The position numbers and the translations under genes are program-made. Source: Beaufortia kweichowensis (Eukaryota > Chordata > Actinopteri > Cypriniformes > Gastromyzontidae). From it: a stretch of 64,000 nt of DNA. Within the stretch, counting starts at the first letter, position 1; each line of letters starts with the position of its first letter. Location of the stretch: contig CM032804.1 in the NCBI GenBank assembly GCA_019155185.1, positions 6,792,492 to 6,856,491 on the forward strand, in the 5' to 3' direction. Below, in pieces: positions 27,217 through 39,089 of the stretch. Under the pieces are notes generated by a model. That model saw only the letters and a list, made by a program, of their open reading frames with translations, was not told where the DNA came from and did not search any database.

Positions 27217-30200
27217 ATGACTTTATTAAAACGAAAAAGAGAAGAAACTGCAAGCGACAGCAAGAGTCCTAAAATCGATGGGATAAGGTAAAGTCAGTTG
27301 TGATATTTGTTATTTGCCTTGTGTGGTCATTGGGATTAATGTTAAGTGTGTTTTTGTTCAGTTTTGAGTCTTGCCTGGACCAGCCCGCAGATCAAAGTGT
27401 TCACGAAGTGATACGTTTTGAACAAAGCAGATTGCCAGGTATTGCATTTTATCGTTTAAGTGTTTATTTCAGTGTTTGTATTGTGTAAAATAGTTTAAAC
27501 ACTATTTTTGTTATCTGTCAGCAAATCATTACGATCCTGATACAACCGAGCCCATCAGCCTCGGTCTGAAGTCTCTCGAGGAGCTGTTGCTATGGAAACG
27601 ACATGAAGCAAGTACATTCAATGTGGCCACTGTACCTCTGGCTAGCAGGTATCCTCTACTAGCCAAAACACCTAAGAGGACACTGGTGTCCCATGACATG
27701 ATGGGGGGCTACTTGGAAGACAGGTACAACCTGAAGTGTATTTGATCTTTTTCTTATTTATTACACCCTTTAGTTGTAATAAATAACAACGATTTGTTTA
27801 GTTATTTCACGATCCTTTCGTTTTTACCGAGGTTTATTCAAGGTGCAGAAGTAGAGACGCCATACGCCTTCTATCACTGGAAGTATATTGACATCTTCAA
27901 CTACTTCAGTCATCAGATGGTAACAATTCCTCCTGCAGTTTGGACTAATGCCGCACACAAGCATGGAGTGCTGTCTATCGGTGAGCCGCTTTGATTTTAG
28001 TCGACCTTGAGAGCAAAAGTTTCCTCTTTCCTCTCACACAAATGAATTATTCTTTTGATACATTCACACACACAAGTGAAAGCAGAATGGATCTATTAAA
28101 ATACTTTTATTCCCCTGTAAGGCACATTCATCACCGAGTGGACAGATGGAGCGAAGGTATGCGAAAAGTTTTTAGCCAATGAGGAAGCTTACCGGGAGGC
28201 AGCTGACAAGTTGGTTCAGATCTCCCACTGCTACGGCTTTGACGGATGGCTCATTAACATAGAAAATGTGCTGAGTGTGAGTAAACAAGCTGTAGACGAT
28301 TGCTTAAAGGACTGTTAGGTCACAATATGAATAATAATTTAATAATAATATTAATATTTTAGTCCACATTTTATTCTCTTTACAGGAGACTGCTGTGAAG
28401 AACACTGGTCCCTTTCTGCACTACCTCACAGATCAGATGCATGAGCGTGTTCCCAGCAGTGTGGTCATCTGGTATGACAGTGTGCTGAAGAATGGCTCAC
28501 TAAATTGGCAGAATGAACTCAATGATAACAACAGGCAGGTCATGTACTTGGGATAAAGAACTGACATAGATTTATATTGTTTGTGTTCTTGACCGAAAGA
28601 TTTCTCTTCTCATTCTTAGAGTGTTTTTTGATGCATGTGATGGAATATTCACTAACTACAACTGGACAGAGCAAAGCCTGGAGTGGATGAAGTCATACTC
28701 GGCCGCTCAGGGTCGCTTGGCTGACATCTACGTTGGTGTTGATGTGTTTGCGAGAGGGAAGGTGATTGGAGGGAAGTTTGAGACCAAAAATGTGTAAGAT
28801 TTAGAAGATTTAGATAAGGCTGTGAGATGAGAACATTTATTTTTTATTTTAATAGGTGCATAATATGTAGTTTGTTGTTCTTGTGTCTTTTTTAAACCTC
28901 TTATTAGGCATTGGAGCTTATTCGCAAGTATGAATTTTCAACAGCTATCTTTGCTCCCGGTTGGGTTTATGAATGCCACGAAAAGGCAGATTTCCGTCAA
29001 AACCAGGACAAGTAAGCACAGTAGAATATGTCTAAAGACAACGACGATACCACTTGGTCTCCTCACGTGCAAATATTATCTCTGTTGTATATCATCTCGC
29101 CTCTTTCCATAGATTTTGGAACTTGCTGTTTGATTACCTTTATATCCACCGTCCCTCATCCAATCTTCCATTCATTTCCTCATTCTGTCAGGGCTTTGGA
29201 AAGAGCCTCTACTGGAAGGGACAGGTACTCTCAATTATATAGCAGTGTGTCCTGCCCTTTTCACTGTAAAGGGATAGTTCACCCCAAAATCTGAATCGTG
29301 TCATCATTTATTCACCATTATGTTGTTCAAAACATGCGTATGACTCTTTCCTCTGTGGAACACAAAAGAAGATATTTTGAGAAATGTCTCAGTGGTTTTG
29401 CGTCCATACAATAGAGGTCAATGGAGGTCAATGTTGTTTAGTTACCAACATTCTTCAAAATATCTTCTTTTGTGTTCTGCAAAAGAAAGAAAGTCACATG
29501 CACTTTGAATGACATGAGAATTAATAAATGATGAAAGAATCTTTTAGAGTAAACTAATCTTTGAAACTAAATTGTTTCAATGCTTAGAATTTATGATTAC
29601 TCTAAAGTCCACAAGCTTCAACCTTAGATGTTTTGATCACAAATTAAGATGTTTATTACATTCTATTACATATTTTGGTAAGATTTTTAGCACATGTTTA
29701 ATAATGTATGCCTCTATCTGAATGTATTCTTTTAAAGTCATCTTGCTTTGAGGGCCTTGTTTCCCATGTAATTTCTGACTACCTGAATTGTGTAGGTGGA
29801 GAATGAGAGAAGCTGGTTTAATCTGAATGCTCAGGAGATCCAGCCTCTGTACCTGTCTGAGATCATTGGGGAGAAGGGCTGGCTGAAAACCAGCGGCTGC
29901 TCAGAAGATGCTTGGATAGGAGGCAGCTCTCTGATGGTGGAGGGTGTGATTCCATCTGGACTGACTGATGTCTGTGCAAAGTACAGAAGTTCAATTTTAG
30001 TTAAGATAAACAATAAATAAATATATTTGTAAGATACAATAAAAAATATTACCAACACTTTTTTTGTCCATTTGTAGGATATTTTCACTCCACGTTCCTT
30101 TGGCAGCCAAGACGTTTGTCTCGTTTGTCTACAAGCCACCTGTGGGTGTGAAGGTGTCTCTACAGCTCAAAACCATAGATGTTCCTCTGTGCACATTTGA

Positions 30201-31128
30201 TGGGACGGATGAAATACCATGTGAGTGGTCCTTCTTTAGACATGTGTAAATATACCTAAATGCCTTTACACTATTTCCATAGTGTTTGATAATGTATAAT
30301 AATAACCTTATTTGTCTATTTTTGGTGTGTGTGTTCAGCTAGCAGTGTTTCTCCAGAAGCATTAGCAGAGGACAACCAGCTGGTTGAGCAGTTTACACAG
30401 AGTTGTGGGCGGTGGGCTTTAGATGGCTGGACAACCCGGTGAGAGTCGGAAAATGATTTCAATAATACCAGACATCCTCAGGTTTTGTTATTTAAACTCA
30501 ATGTGGTTTCATACATAGATGCTTCCTTTTAAAAATGACGGGCTGCTCTCTACGAGAAGTGTGTATCCGTGTGTCCCGAGATGAAGGGGAGGAAGATGTT
30601 TCTTTTGGCTGCAGGGTTGGAGAGATAATGGTGATATAGATGCAGCATGCACATAATGGCGAATAATAGAGATGTTAAATCATGTGTAAACTGCGATAAA
30701 CTTAAGTTTTGTTTTTTGCACAGCTCCTAAATGCGGAGAGCCTTCAGAACGCCCCCGACTCTGTCCAGGGAGTGTGTATCAATGATGTGGTGTGGCACAC
30801 GGCTGCTTTGAAGGGCGATGGACACACGATGAAGGTCTTCCTGAATGCTTCTTTACGCTGGCAGTATCCAACCCAGCAGTTCCGCCATTTCCGGATACAC
30901 TGGAGGCAGCTCCGTGGTCCAGACCCTCGCATCCGCGCAGGACCCCTGGCTTTGATAGGCCGCTCTTACTCTACCCTGTACCGTGTGGTGGAGCTGGAGG
31001 TGCCTGATGCACCAGGTCTCATTGAGCTGGTGGTGGAACCTGTGACCAGAGAGGGATTCATAGTGCCTGAGGCTCACTGGGGTCGACGTACACTCAGCTA
31101 CAGTGCCAGTTCTGCAGGAAACCCGTGA
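27217..31128 (+). CDS. engase: Cytosolic endo-beta-N-acetylglucosaminidase (GH85), complete
   Basis: Cleaves the chitobiose core of free N-glycans in the cytosol. Exons: 27217-27287, 27362-27438, 27522-27723, 27832-27980, 28122-28276, 28386-28534, 28620-28791, 28908-29011, 29113-29224, 29796-29980, 30078-30220, 30339-30438, 30519-30630 and 30724-31128, giving 711 residues (human about 743). The GH85 domain opens with HDMMGGYLEDRF and AFYHWKYIDIFNYFSHQ. The catalytic pair lies in FDGWLINIEN (Asn212 and Glu214), followed by VIWYDSV and ACDGIFTNYNW. The conserved FAPGWVYE and a beta-sandwich C-terminal region follow. The N-terminus KRKREE is basic, without a signal peptide, as expected for a cytosolic enzyme. 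All junctions are GT-AG except the donor after 28534, which must be GC for the frame to hold. AATAAA is at 31614-31619. Confidence 0.96.
29266..29550. mobile_element. Foldback DNA element (cyprinid dispersed family), full copy
   Basis: It lies in engase intron 9. The left end is agggatagttcaccccaaaa; the left arm holds cacaaaagaagatattttga at about 29361 and the right arm holds its complement, tcaaaatatcttcttttgtg, at about 29456. The centre has gtccatacaatagaggtcaa. The right end has decayed. I recognise the family as abundant in zebrafish and carp. It is non-coding and therefore non-autonomous. Confidence 0.8.
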
Positions 31129-31640
31129 GGACAGAGCACTATTGCTTATTTCTATACACTCTGATGGATCTCTTGTCTATTCAGTATGCCAAAGATTAAG
31201 AGATTATTTGGTGCTTCTTTAGTTCAATATTTTATGATTCACTGCAGTAAAGCTAAACATATATTATGCATCTGCATACATTTAGGATACATATAACATA
31301 TGTGCATACATGAATGAAATATAAATTACAGTATTATATGCATAATCATGTGAAATCATATCTGTTTGATTAATAATGTGAATGGCATGTTATTATTTAT
31401 GTTTATGCTTAGGCAGATGCTTTTATAAAAAGTGACTTGCAGTTCATTTACTGTTTTTATCGATATATGTAACATTTATTTTTTGAGAATCAAACTAATT
31501 ACCTTAATGTAGCTAGAACCATTCTGTACCTGTTGAGCTGTGGGAACTCTTAAGGACCCAAATGTTCCTTGGAGTTCTTTATAGTGTGTACAGATTTAAC
31601 AATCATGATTGTTAATAAAGATTTAAATAAGTTGTTAGAT
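31129..31640 (+). other. engase: engase 3' UTR
   Basis: From the TGA at 31126-31128 to AATAAA at 31614-31619. No other feature is seen. It ends about 290 bases from the convergent scpep1 poly(A) signal. Confidence 0.7.
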
Positions 31641-31930
31641 GGTAATATTTTGCAAATATTAATATTTTTATTTTTGCAAAAATTACAGCTCTAAAATGTG
31701 ACCCATACATAAGACATACTTTCCTCATTTTTAACTATGCAAATGTTATTTTTATTCATTACTGTGATTTAAGTATGAAGTGGTATGTGAATGTCTTTCT
31801 TTGTAACAGTAAAGCTATTTTAATTCCTAATTGTTGCAAATTCCTAAAAAATGAAATATACAGACACAAAATTCTTGTTTGTGTGGCATATGTAGAGTCT
31901 AGGCAGCAATTCAAACTGTATAAAAATGAC

Positions 31931-31936
31931 TTTATT
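31931..31936 (-). other. scpep1: Candidate scpep1 poly(A) signal
   Basis: TTTATT on the plus strand (AATAAA on the minus strand), 165 bases beyond the scpep1 stop codon. Use is inferred. Confidence 0.5.
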
Positions 31937-32100
31937 GGTCACACAATTTCCATTATACAATTTTTACAAGACAAAAAAGACAAACAATGATTAAGATCTG
32001 AACCAAAAGGTTTAAAAAAAAAAGTGTTTTGGTAATTTTGAGTGTTGATTGTCTAAAAGTGGATAGAAAGCTGTTTCTGTTGGTATCTGGATAAGATGCA

Positions 32101-35100
32101 TCACTCCTGCTGAGTCACCATCTTCAACATCCGTAAAGCCATTGGCCCCTGGTCAGATGGAATCTGTCATAACAAATGTATGTGAACATATCTATTTATT
32201 AGCAAAACTAGGGTCAGAAGTCACTGCTTAATTAAGAATATGATTTTGACTGTATAATCTTTTTCCAAGTATAAGAAGTGGAAAGTATCTGGTACCATAT
32301 GTCCTGCTTTGAGGATCCAGTAGAAGGCAAAGTTCTTGTAGGTTTTATAGAAAGCTCCAGTTTGGTTCCCTGTTTGTGGGTCCTCTAGTGCTGTCCATTT
32401 CATACTGTTGAAGTATTGGAGCCCATCCCATTTCAGCTGTTTCACCCACAGCTCCTGACCTACCCACACAAACAGATACAAATTCATTATCACAAGAGTG
32501 CAGAGACTGCATTCAGATAATAATGGTCTTCCTAAATATCAAACCGATTAGTAAAATCTATTTCAGCTTAGCAACCAAAGCCTGATTTACATTAACACAT
32601 AATATCAAACTCTTCCAAGTCTAAGAACCTACCCACTGTATCCACAATAAGATCCAGCTGGCCATTGTAGACAGTGACATTAACCCCTGCAGCCAGAAGC
32701 TCATCTACAATGTCCACCACAGGCTTCATAAAATCCCCTGCCATGCTGCTAAATACAGCGTCAGATTGTCCTGAAGGAACAGGGAAAACGCATGTTTTAA
32801 ACTTGCCCCCACAGAAATGCCTCTATAGATCATAAAAAAGGTCATTACCTCCCCATGTGACATTCTTTGGTATGACACCAAGCTTTTGTCTGATTGGTCC
32901 ATTCATCAACTCTGAAAGAGACTGACGGTGCAAAGGGCGAATGTGACGTCTCTTTAGTGAGGCTGCAAAATAAAACATGACCAAAATATTTTCATTTGCA
33001 AGTCCAACCAATAACAATATGGACAGATTGAATGTGCGTGTTGAGTTTCTCACAGAGAAATCCCTCTGAGCTTTGAACCAAATTGGTTTTGACCATCTCA
33101 TCAGTCTCTCGAGTGAGGATGTTGTAGAAATTGACTCCATTTGTGTTCTGTAACAAAATGTGTTGAAAAAACATGCCTCAATTCTGAGCTTAAACTTGAT
33201 CTTAAGTTTAGACAAAAACATCTATTCGAGATGAGAAACACAACTGACCTGTTCTACTACACTTTCTGTAATGGACCACATCTCAGTGGCTTTTTGGTAC
33301 TGGCCCTGTTCTAGAGCCTGCTGCACCTGCTTTGCTGCTTTGTTGACCTCTTCCAGACCGTTGTCATCCAACAAAGACTTCACATAACAGCACAAACACA
33401 TACATAAGCAGTATTCCTCTGACAGCAATCAGTTAATTATATAATGTTTCAGTGTAAATTAAGAGATGCTAGATTAACAGCAGTTAAAAAACATGCACTA
33501 ATCAATGATATGCTATGATTAAATCATTATTGATTTATATGTTTTGATTACACTTAATGCAATCATGCTTGATGCAAATGTAATCCCTTCTAAAAAACAA
33601 TACTGAGGTGTTAATGATGAATTACTCACTGTGCTGTAGAGATAAGGACCCCAAGTCATGACTGAATCTGCAAGAAAAAGAATAATAAACTTTCATTGCT
33701 GTATTGTAATGCATTACACTTCACATGTAAATGCGATATCATTAAAAACAACTTAAGTTATCACATCAACAATCATTGTACCGACCTATAGGAGAGATCC
33801 AGGAGTCTCCTAATGCAACACCAGCAAAGTTACACTTGATTGAACCTGCTTGAATTGCCTAGGGACAATAAATTGGTTAAAAAATAGCATGAAGACACCA
33901 GAAAGCAATTTACTTTTGAGGAAGTAGAAACTGTTTCGGTCTCATTCTGTTCCTCTTTTAGATTAAACAGTGCGTGACTTTAAGTAGTCTTGGCAACTCC
34001 TTACATTTCTACAAAATTTCAGACATTACCTTTGCGAGCTCGAGAGAAATAGCTGCGGCCATTTTGCCTCCATAAGACTCAGAAAATATATAGAAGGGGA
34101 TACTCTGTTGGGGCAAAGTGCATAAGTGAGATACGACGACAAATAAAAGTGACAAATTATACAAAGTATGTTTGTTCTACATACTTGAAAATCTGTCTTC
34201 AGAGAGAAAAAAGACTTGAGGAGGACCATCATGTCTGACGCCACCATTGAAACGTCCTTGGTGAGGGCATCTTTAGAGTCTGTGTAACTGTAGCCGGTGC
34301 CCACAGGGTTATCCACAAATAGCACACTGGAGGCATGCACCTGCAATGACACAAACATTTGGGTTAAAATTCTAAATATGTGAATTTAAAATGTAATGTG
34401 TTTATTGTGTTAATACAGAAACACTGCATAAATACATGATTAGTTTACACACCCAAGATGTTTCTCTCGTCTTAAGGTCTACATCCAGAGGTCCGATTTC
34501 CTCAAAGTTGCCAAAACCACAGCTGGATCCCCCAGGACCTCCCTAAAATAACAATGAGCATGCTTGGGTTTCTTTGCTGGGAATACAGAAGGAAATGTGA
34601 TGGAAAAGAACAACACATGACAGCTTAATGTGAACTATGGTATCAGTGAGGTCACAAACCTGCAGCCACATGACCAGAGGTAGTTCTTTATAACTGGCGC
34701 TGGTGCTGTTGGCGTAATAAAGCCACCAGAACATATGAGCTCCATCACGAACATCCACGTAACCCCATGATTCTTTGGCTTGAACTGGAACACAACTACC
34801 TGTTTTTACAATAAAATCAATGAAAGAGTCACTTTGTTTTCAGTTTGTTTTACAAAATTACATAATTGCAACCCTTATGAAAATGAACTATTGTTTTACT
34901 TGAGTAACTATAGTTTGTGGTAATGGTAATCAATCTGCCAGAAAACATGATTGCTACACTTTTTCTGTATTAAAACCATGGTTTATTTAAACTACAAGTA
35001 CACTATACAAGTAAATCTCTAGTAAATATTACAATAAACCATGGTTAATATTTCAAAGCGAAAAAAATGTTAACATGATCCCAGTGTAACTGTTGAGTCA

Positions 35101-35328
35101 ATTACATCTTTCACTTTCGTTTTTACGATGTTATTAGGATCTCAACTCGTTCTGTAATTACGTCTTCTGTAAGACCAGAAGCACTTCAAAGAGATCAGCA
35201 AGAACGCCTGAAAACTACATGAATAGTAGTCAAAGTACAGCAGCATTATGTATCTCTGACATACCTTTATGGAAAGCCACAGTGAACAGCAGCGATACAG
35301 CCACTATGTCGATCCACCGCCGTGCCAT
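32101..35328 (-). CDS. scpep1: Serine carboxypeptidase 1 (retinoid-inducible), complete
   Basis: A secreted or lysosomal S10-family peptidase. Exons leftwards: 35328-35265, 34799-34660, 34542-34453, 34340-34185, 34104-34030, 33858-33786, 33667-33630, 33377-33249, 33147-33054, 32962-32849, 32770-32633, 32459-32296 and 32163-32101, all GT-AG and in phase, giving 445 residues (human about 452). The start encodes a signal peptide (basic MARRW, then a hydrophobic run ending near FHKGSC). Then come the oxyanion loop GGPGGSSCGFGNFEEIGPLD, the nucleophile Ser160 in SESYGGKMAA, Asp364 in YNGQLDLIVDT and His424 in KAGHMVPSDQ, so the catalytic triad is complete. The last residues are MVTQQE. The protein matches SCPEP1 rather than cathepsin A or CPVL, particularly GWVDVRDGAHMFWW-like GYVDVRDGAHMFWW. 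It is head to head with coil, as I remember for the human pair. Confidence 0.96.
34885..35050. repeat. Dispersed accatggt-type inverted repeat in scpep1 intron 1
   Basis: The segment contains gagtaactatagtttgtggt at the left, aaaccatggtttatttaaac in the centre and aataaaccatggttaatatt at the right, with partial complementarity between halves. It resembles 1855-1995 and 35942-36055. Boundaries are approximate. Confidence 0.5.
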
Positions 35329-35616
35329 TGTTAATAAAGTCAAGATTGCTCAGTGAGACTGGCACATGAGTTATGTTTGGACCCACCGGCGTTATGTACT
35401 GAATCCCAATCCTTTGAACTGCGAGATGTTTTAGAACAGTATCATATGACTTCTTAATCAGCTGACTTTAAACCTGTGTTCGTACAGCGCACGCGCAGAA
35501 CGATCGCGCCGCATGAGGTACAAACACACCAGACCGGAAGAGGGCGATCGAGTGACTAAGCCCGTCGTTTAAAACAGCGAGCGCCTCCATCACCTCATTG
35601 AAAACAGTGCTCAGAC
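35329..35616. promoter_or_regulatory. Bidirectional scpep1/coil promoter
   Basis: Only 288 bases separate the two start codons. The middle is CpG-rich and holds GCGCACGCGCA at 35487-35497, a near-perfect NRF1 site, followed by cgatcgcgccgc. Neither side shows a TATA box. Shared control is inferred from the spacing and composition. Confidence 0.7.
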
Positions 35617-38600
35617 ATGGCCACCTCCAGTCTTAACACCATCAGGGTTAGATTATATTTTGATTATCCTCCTCCTGCGACACCCGAGTGTCGGATGTGC
35701 TGGTTGTTGGTGGACTTGAACAAATGCCGAGTGGTCGCAGATCTGTCCAGCATCATAAAGGAAAAGTTTGGCTACAGCCGTAAGACTTTTTAGACTTGTT
35801 CATTGAAGACTGTTATCTGCCCACCACAGAAAGTATCTATATAGTTCGTGATAATGACAGTATACGGTAAGTTAATTTAATATGACAGACATTTTTGCAA
35901 AGGAAAACGTAATTTCACCTATAAGCTTCCCTTATTAAAATGAACCATGGTAACTATAGTAACCATGTTGGTTTGGCTGTACTTGTAGGTTAAACTAAAG
36001 AAACCAGAAAATTACTATTAGTTTAATCATGGTGTTTGTAGTACAAAATTTGGTAACGCAAAAACTGTGTTTACTACCCTTTTAACATATTTTCTCCATG
36101 CTTATTTATAGAGTAAAATTATCCAGTTCTGTTTTGGTTAATGAAGCTGAGGCTTACCATAACTGTGAAGTTCATGACTCCAATGCCAAGAAGAGAGGGA
36201 GAGATGACGAGACGCAGATCTATACTCAAGGTTCAAGCAAGAAAAAGAAGCAAGAGGATGTTCAAATCAATGGCTCTGCACTAGCAGAGAAGAATGGCAA
36301 GAAGAAAAAGAAAAATAAGAAGAAAAAAGAAGAGAAACAGCCATCCAACAATTCTCAAACCCCTCAAAAGCCAATTTCACTTAAAGAGCAAGCAAGCCAC
36401 TCTTCTAGCAAAACAACAACAGAAAAAGCACTTCCAATGTTTCTACCTGTGACAAAACCATCAGAGCAAATAATAAAGAATCAACTTCAAGTTCTTCAGA
36501 CAGCAGTGATGATGAATCTCACAGTAAACCACCTCCACCAAAACCTAAATCCAAACAGACTGACTCCACCAAGAAGCCAGCTGTGGCTGCACAGAAAGAA
36601 ACCTCATCGTCAGACTCTGACTCTTCTGATGATGCAGTTAAAACAGCTGCCTGCAAAAGCAGCATCCCTGTTACACCTAAACCATCCCCATTTCCTGCTA
36701 CACCCAAACTATCTACCTCTACAAACTCTAAAATCCCATTACATACACCTAAACAGAGAACAAGCTCTACAGATTCTTCTTTGTCATCCTCTTCATCATC
36801 ATCACCCAGCCAAGTCAAACCTTCCAATAAGAAATCGCAGATAGCAGCTCAACCCTCCCTAACCACTCAGAGTTGTTCGGCACAGTCTGTTTCTGCCTCT
36901 GGTTCTAAAAAGCCCCAGAATGAGGCAGAGAGCTCAGACTCAGATACCAGTGAAATAGAGCTTGTGATTAAAAAGCCAAATTTACAGGGAATGGGTTTGA
37001 ACATTGCTGGTTTGAGCTCTGGTACTCGTGAGGCGGCAGGCAGGACCAGAGGAAACACAAGAGGACAGGAGAGAGGCAGAGGTTGGGGTGGAAACCGAGG
37101 CAGTGGAAGAGGAGGTTTTGGTAGGGCCAAGGGAACACCATGGAAAAAAGACTTTCATTTTGATTATGAGAATGGAGAACATCAGAAACATACAGATTCT
37201 CTGGCTAATGAAAGTTTTATTCTGCAGGTGAGAACTAAGCTAAGCCTTTTTTACTTATCCTCTAAATGAAGCATTATTATTTCATTTTTTCTCATTATTT
37301 AGTATTTGACTTTTTTGTGTTTTTGTAGAATCCACCAGAACCTGAACCAGCCCCCAAAAGAGACTACATGACATTGCCTCTGCTGGCAGCTCCTCCTGCA
37401 GTGGGCCAAATGATTGCTTTTAAAGTATGATTGAAATTACACCTGGGTTTTCAGACTCGAAGAGGATAATATTATATGTGATTATTATTAGAGTTGCTTG
37501 GCTAATATTTCTTGGCTAAAAGTTCTCTGTGATTGGGTTTTAATGGGGTATATACATTAACTGCAGATTAATTGCTTTCTTTTGTTTCCCCAGCTGCTGG
37601 AGTTGACAGAAAACTACACACCAGAGGTGTCTGATTATAAAGTAATGTTGAAAACTATTTTCCTCCTTCATTTAAAGTATTTTTAGACTCGGTAATTGTG
37701 CGTTTTGTGCTATTAAAATGTCTGTTTTCATTAGGAAGGGAAGATTATTGCATATAATCCTCAGACAAAGATGATGGAGCTTGAACTGCTCGCAAAAACT
37801 CTAGGTATTAGCAAAGCTGTTTCTTTATTATTTATATGCATTTGAAACAAAGAACTTGGCAACAGATTTTACTTCTTGCCGTACAATTTTGTTTATTTGT
37901 GTCTTTCAGCCCCAGCTGAACCTGGGAAATTTGACCTGGTGTATGAAAATCCTGATGGATCTGAGAGAGTAGAATATGCTGTCACGCATGGATCACAGGT
38001 ACATAGTGTGCTTGAGCTCATAAACACTGTATTACAGATTAAAAATGCAAATTTTGTAGCACCATGACATAGTCAAAAGACCAGGGAACTTAAGCAGTGT
38101 TATTAAATACATCCTGCACAGTTCTGCATAAACTCTTTTGAAAATATCATATTCACTTATATTTGAGTTTGAAGCCCTAATCCTTTTATATGATGCTTTC
38201 TTATAATATTATAATGATTAGTTTGTAATGATTATAATGATTAGATTTACCCATTTAACTTGTATGGATCTAACCCACTGACAATTGTGATTAATTAGTA
38301 CCATAGTGTGAATAAAAAGGACTCTATTCTTTGGGAACTGTTTTTGATTAATAGCTGTTATATGTATTAAGCTGTTAATTATATTAAATTATATAAAAAA
38401 ATATAAAGCATTTAATAATTTATTTCCCTTTTTACTATACTATTGTAGACATTGTGTGAAATATACAATTATTTTACAGTACAAAATCACAGTATTAAAG
38501 CAATTCATACAACACAGAAGCTGCAAAAAGATTTGGTGCATACTATACTGTTTTTAACATTCTGGGACTTTCCTGACAATTTTTTTTCTTTTGTTGCTTT

Positions 38601-38755
38601 CTGGTTATCCATTTTAATTGTTGATGTAAAATAGGGCAGTTCATTGTCAAGTGTGCATGCTGTGGTAAGCTAAAACAAGTGTGTCTTTGATGTCTTTACT
38701 GCAGCTGACTGAGCGCTGGGATTCTCTTCTGGAGCCCCGACTCATTGTTGGATGA
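35617..38755 (+). CDS. coil: Coilin (Cajal-body scaffold), with two apparent frameshifts
   Basis: Exons: 35617-35866, 36112-37227, 37329-37424, 37594-37641, 37735-37804, 37910-37998 and 38705-38755. The N-terminal self-association domain is clear (FDYPPPATPE, WLLVDLNKCRVV, then LDLFIEDCYLP and VRDNDSIRVKL in a shifted frame). The middle is Lys-rich (KKKKKNKKKK) then Ser/Asp-rich, with an RG box (RGQERGRGWGGNRGSGRG) and a C-terminal Tudor-like domain (LLAAPPAVGQMIAFKLLEL, EPGKFDLVYENPDGSE, ending EPRLIVG). As written, the frame from the ATG stops at 35791-35793 after 58 codons, because a T-run (35787-35791) appears one base short. A second one-base loss is needed between about 36408 and 36490, most likely in the A-run 36423-36427. 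With both restored the length would be 573 residues (human 576). All splice sites and the downstream frame are intact, so assembly error or a very recent lesion fits better than an old pseudogene. Confidence 0.92.
35942..36055. repeat. Dispersed accatggt-type repeat in coil intron 1
   Basis: It starts gaaccatggtaactatagta and ends near ttaatcatggtgtttgtagt. It resembles the copies at 34885-35050 and 1855-1995. Boundaries are approximate. Confidence 0.45.
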
Positions 38756-39060
38756 GAGTTTGATAAAACAAGCTGTCTGAGCCAGATCCATGCAGATAAT
38801 GATCTTTTATTTTAATTATATTTTCATATGATGATTTTTTTATTGTCTCATTGTATTAAAGTTACATTTTATTCTCAATTTCAGTTAAATAAATTTTTGT
38901 TTTTATAAAAAATGTGTGGGGTACATGATTTATTTTTTGCTTTGGATGTTTTCTGTTTCAGATCTGTACTGTGGTATTGAGGGTTTTAAGTAGTTGTGTC
39001 ATTTACTTGATTGATTATTTGCATTTCTCATTCATAAATTTATTAATTGTAAAACTGTGT
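38756..39060 (+). other. coil: coil 3' UTR and end of gene
   Basis: After the TGA at 38753-38755 an AATAAA lies at 38888-38893, so the UTR is about 150 bases. The remaining 150 bases to the rab11fip4 promoter patch show nothing. Confidence 0.7.
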
Positions 39061-39089
39061 TATCAATACTATTTGGTTCGATAACTGTC

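Noticed and set aside
35775..35793. A tiny intron (gtaaga...tttttag) to explain the coilin frame break
   Set aside because: It would be about 14 bases long, far below any spliceable vertebrate intron, and would delete conserved residues.
36423..36844. Continuation of the first coilin exon 2 frame to 36844
   Set aside because: After about 36490 this frame is Leu/His-rich and unlike coilin, while the other frame carries the expected Ser/Asp/Pro/Lys tract and RG box.
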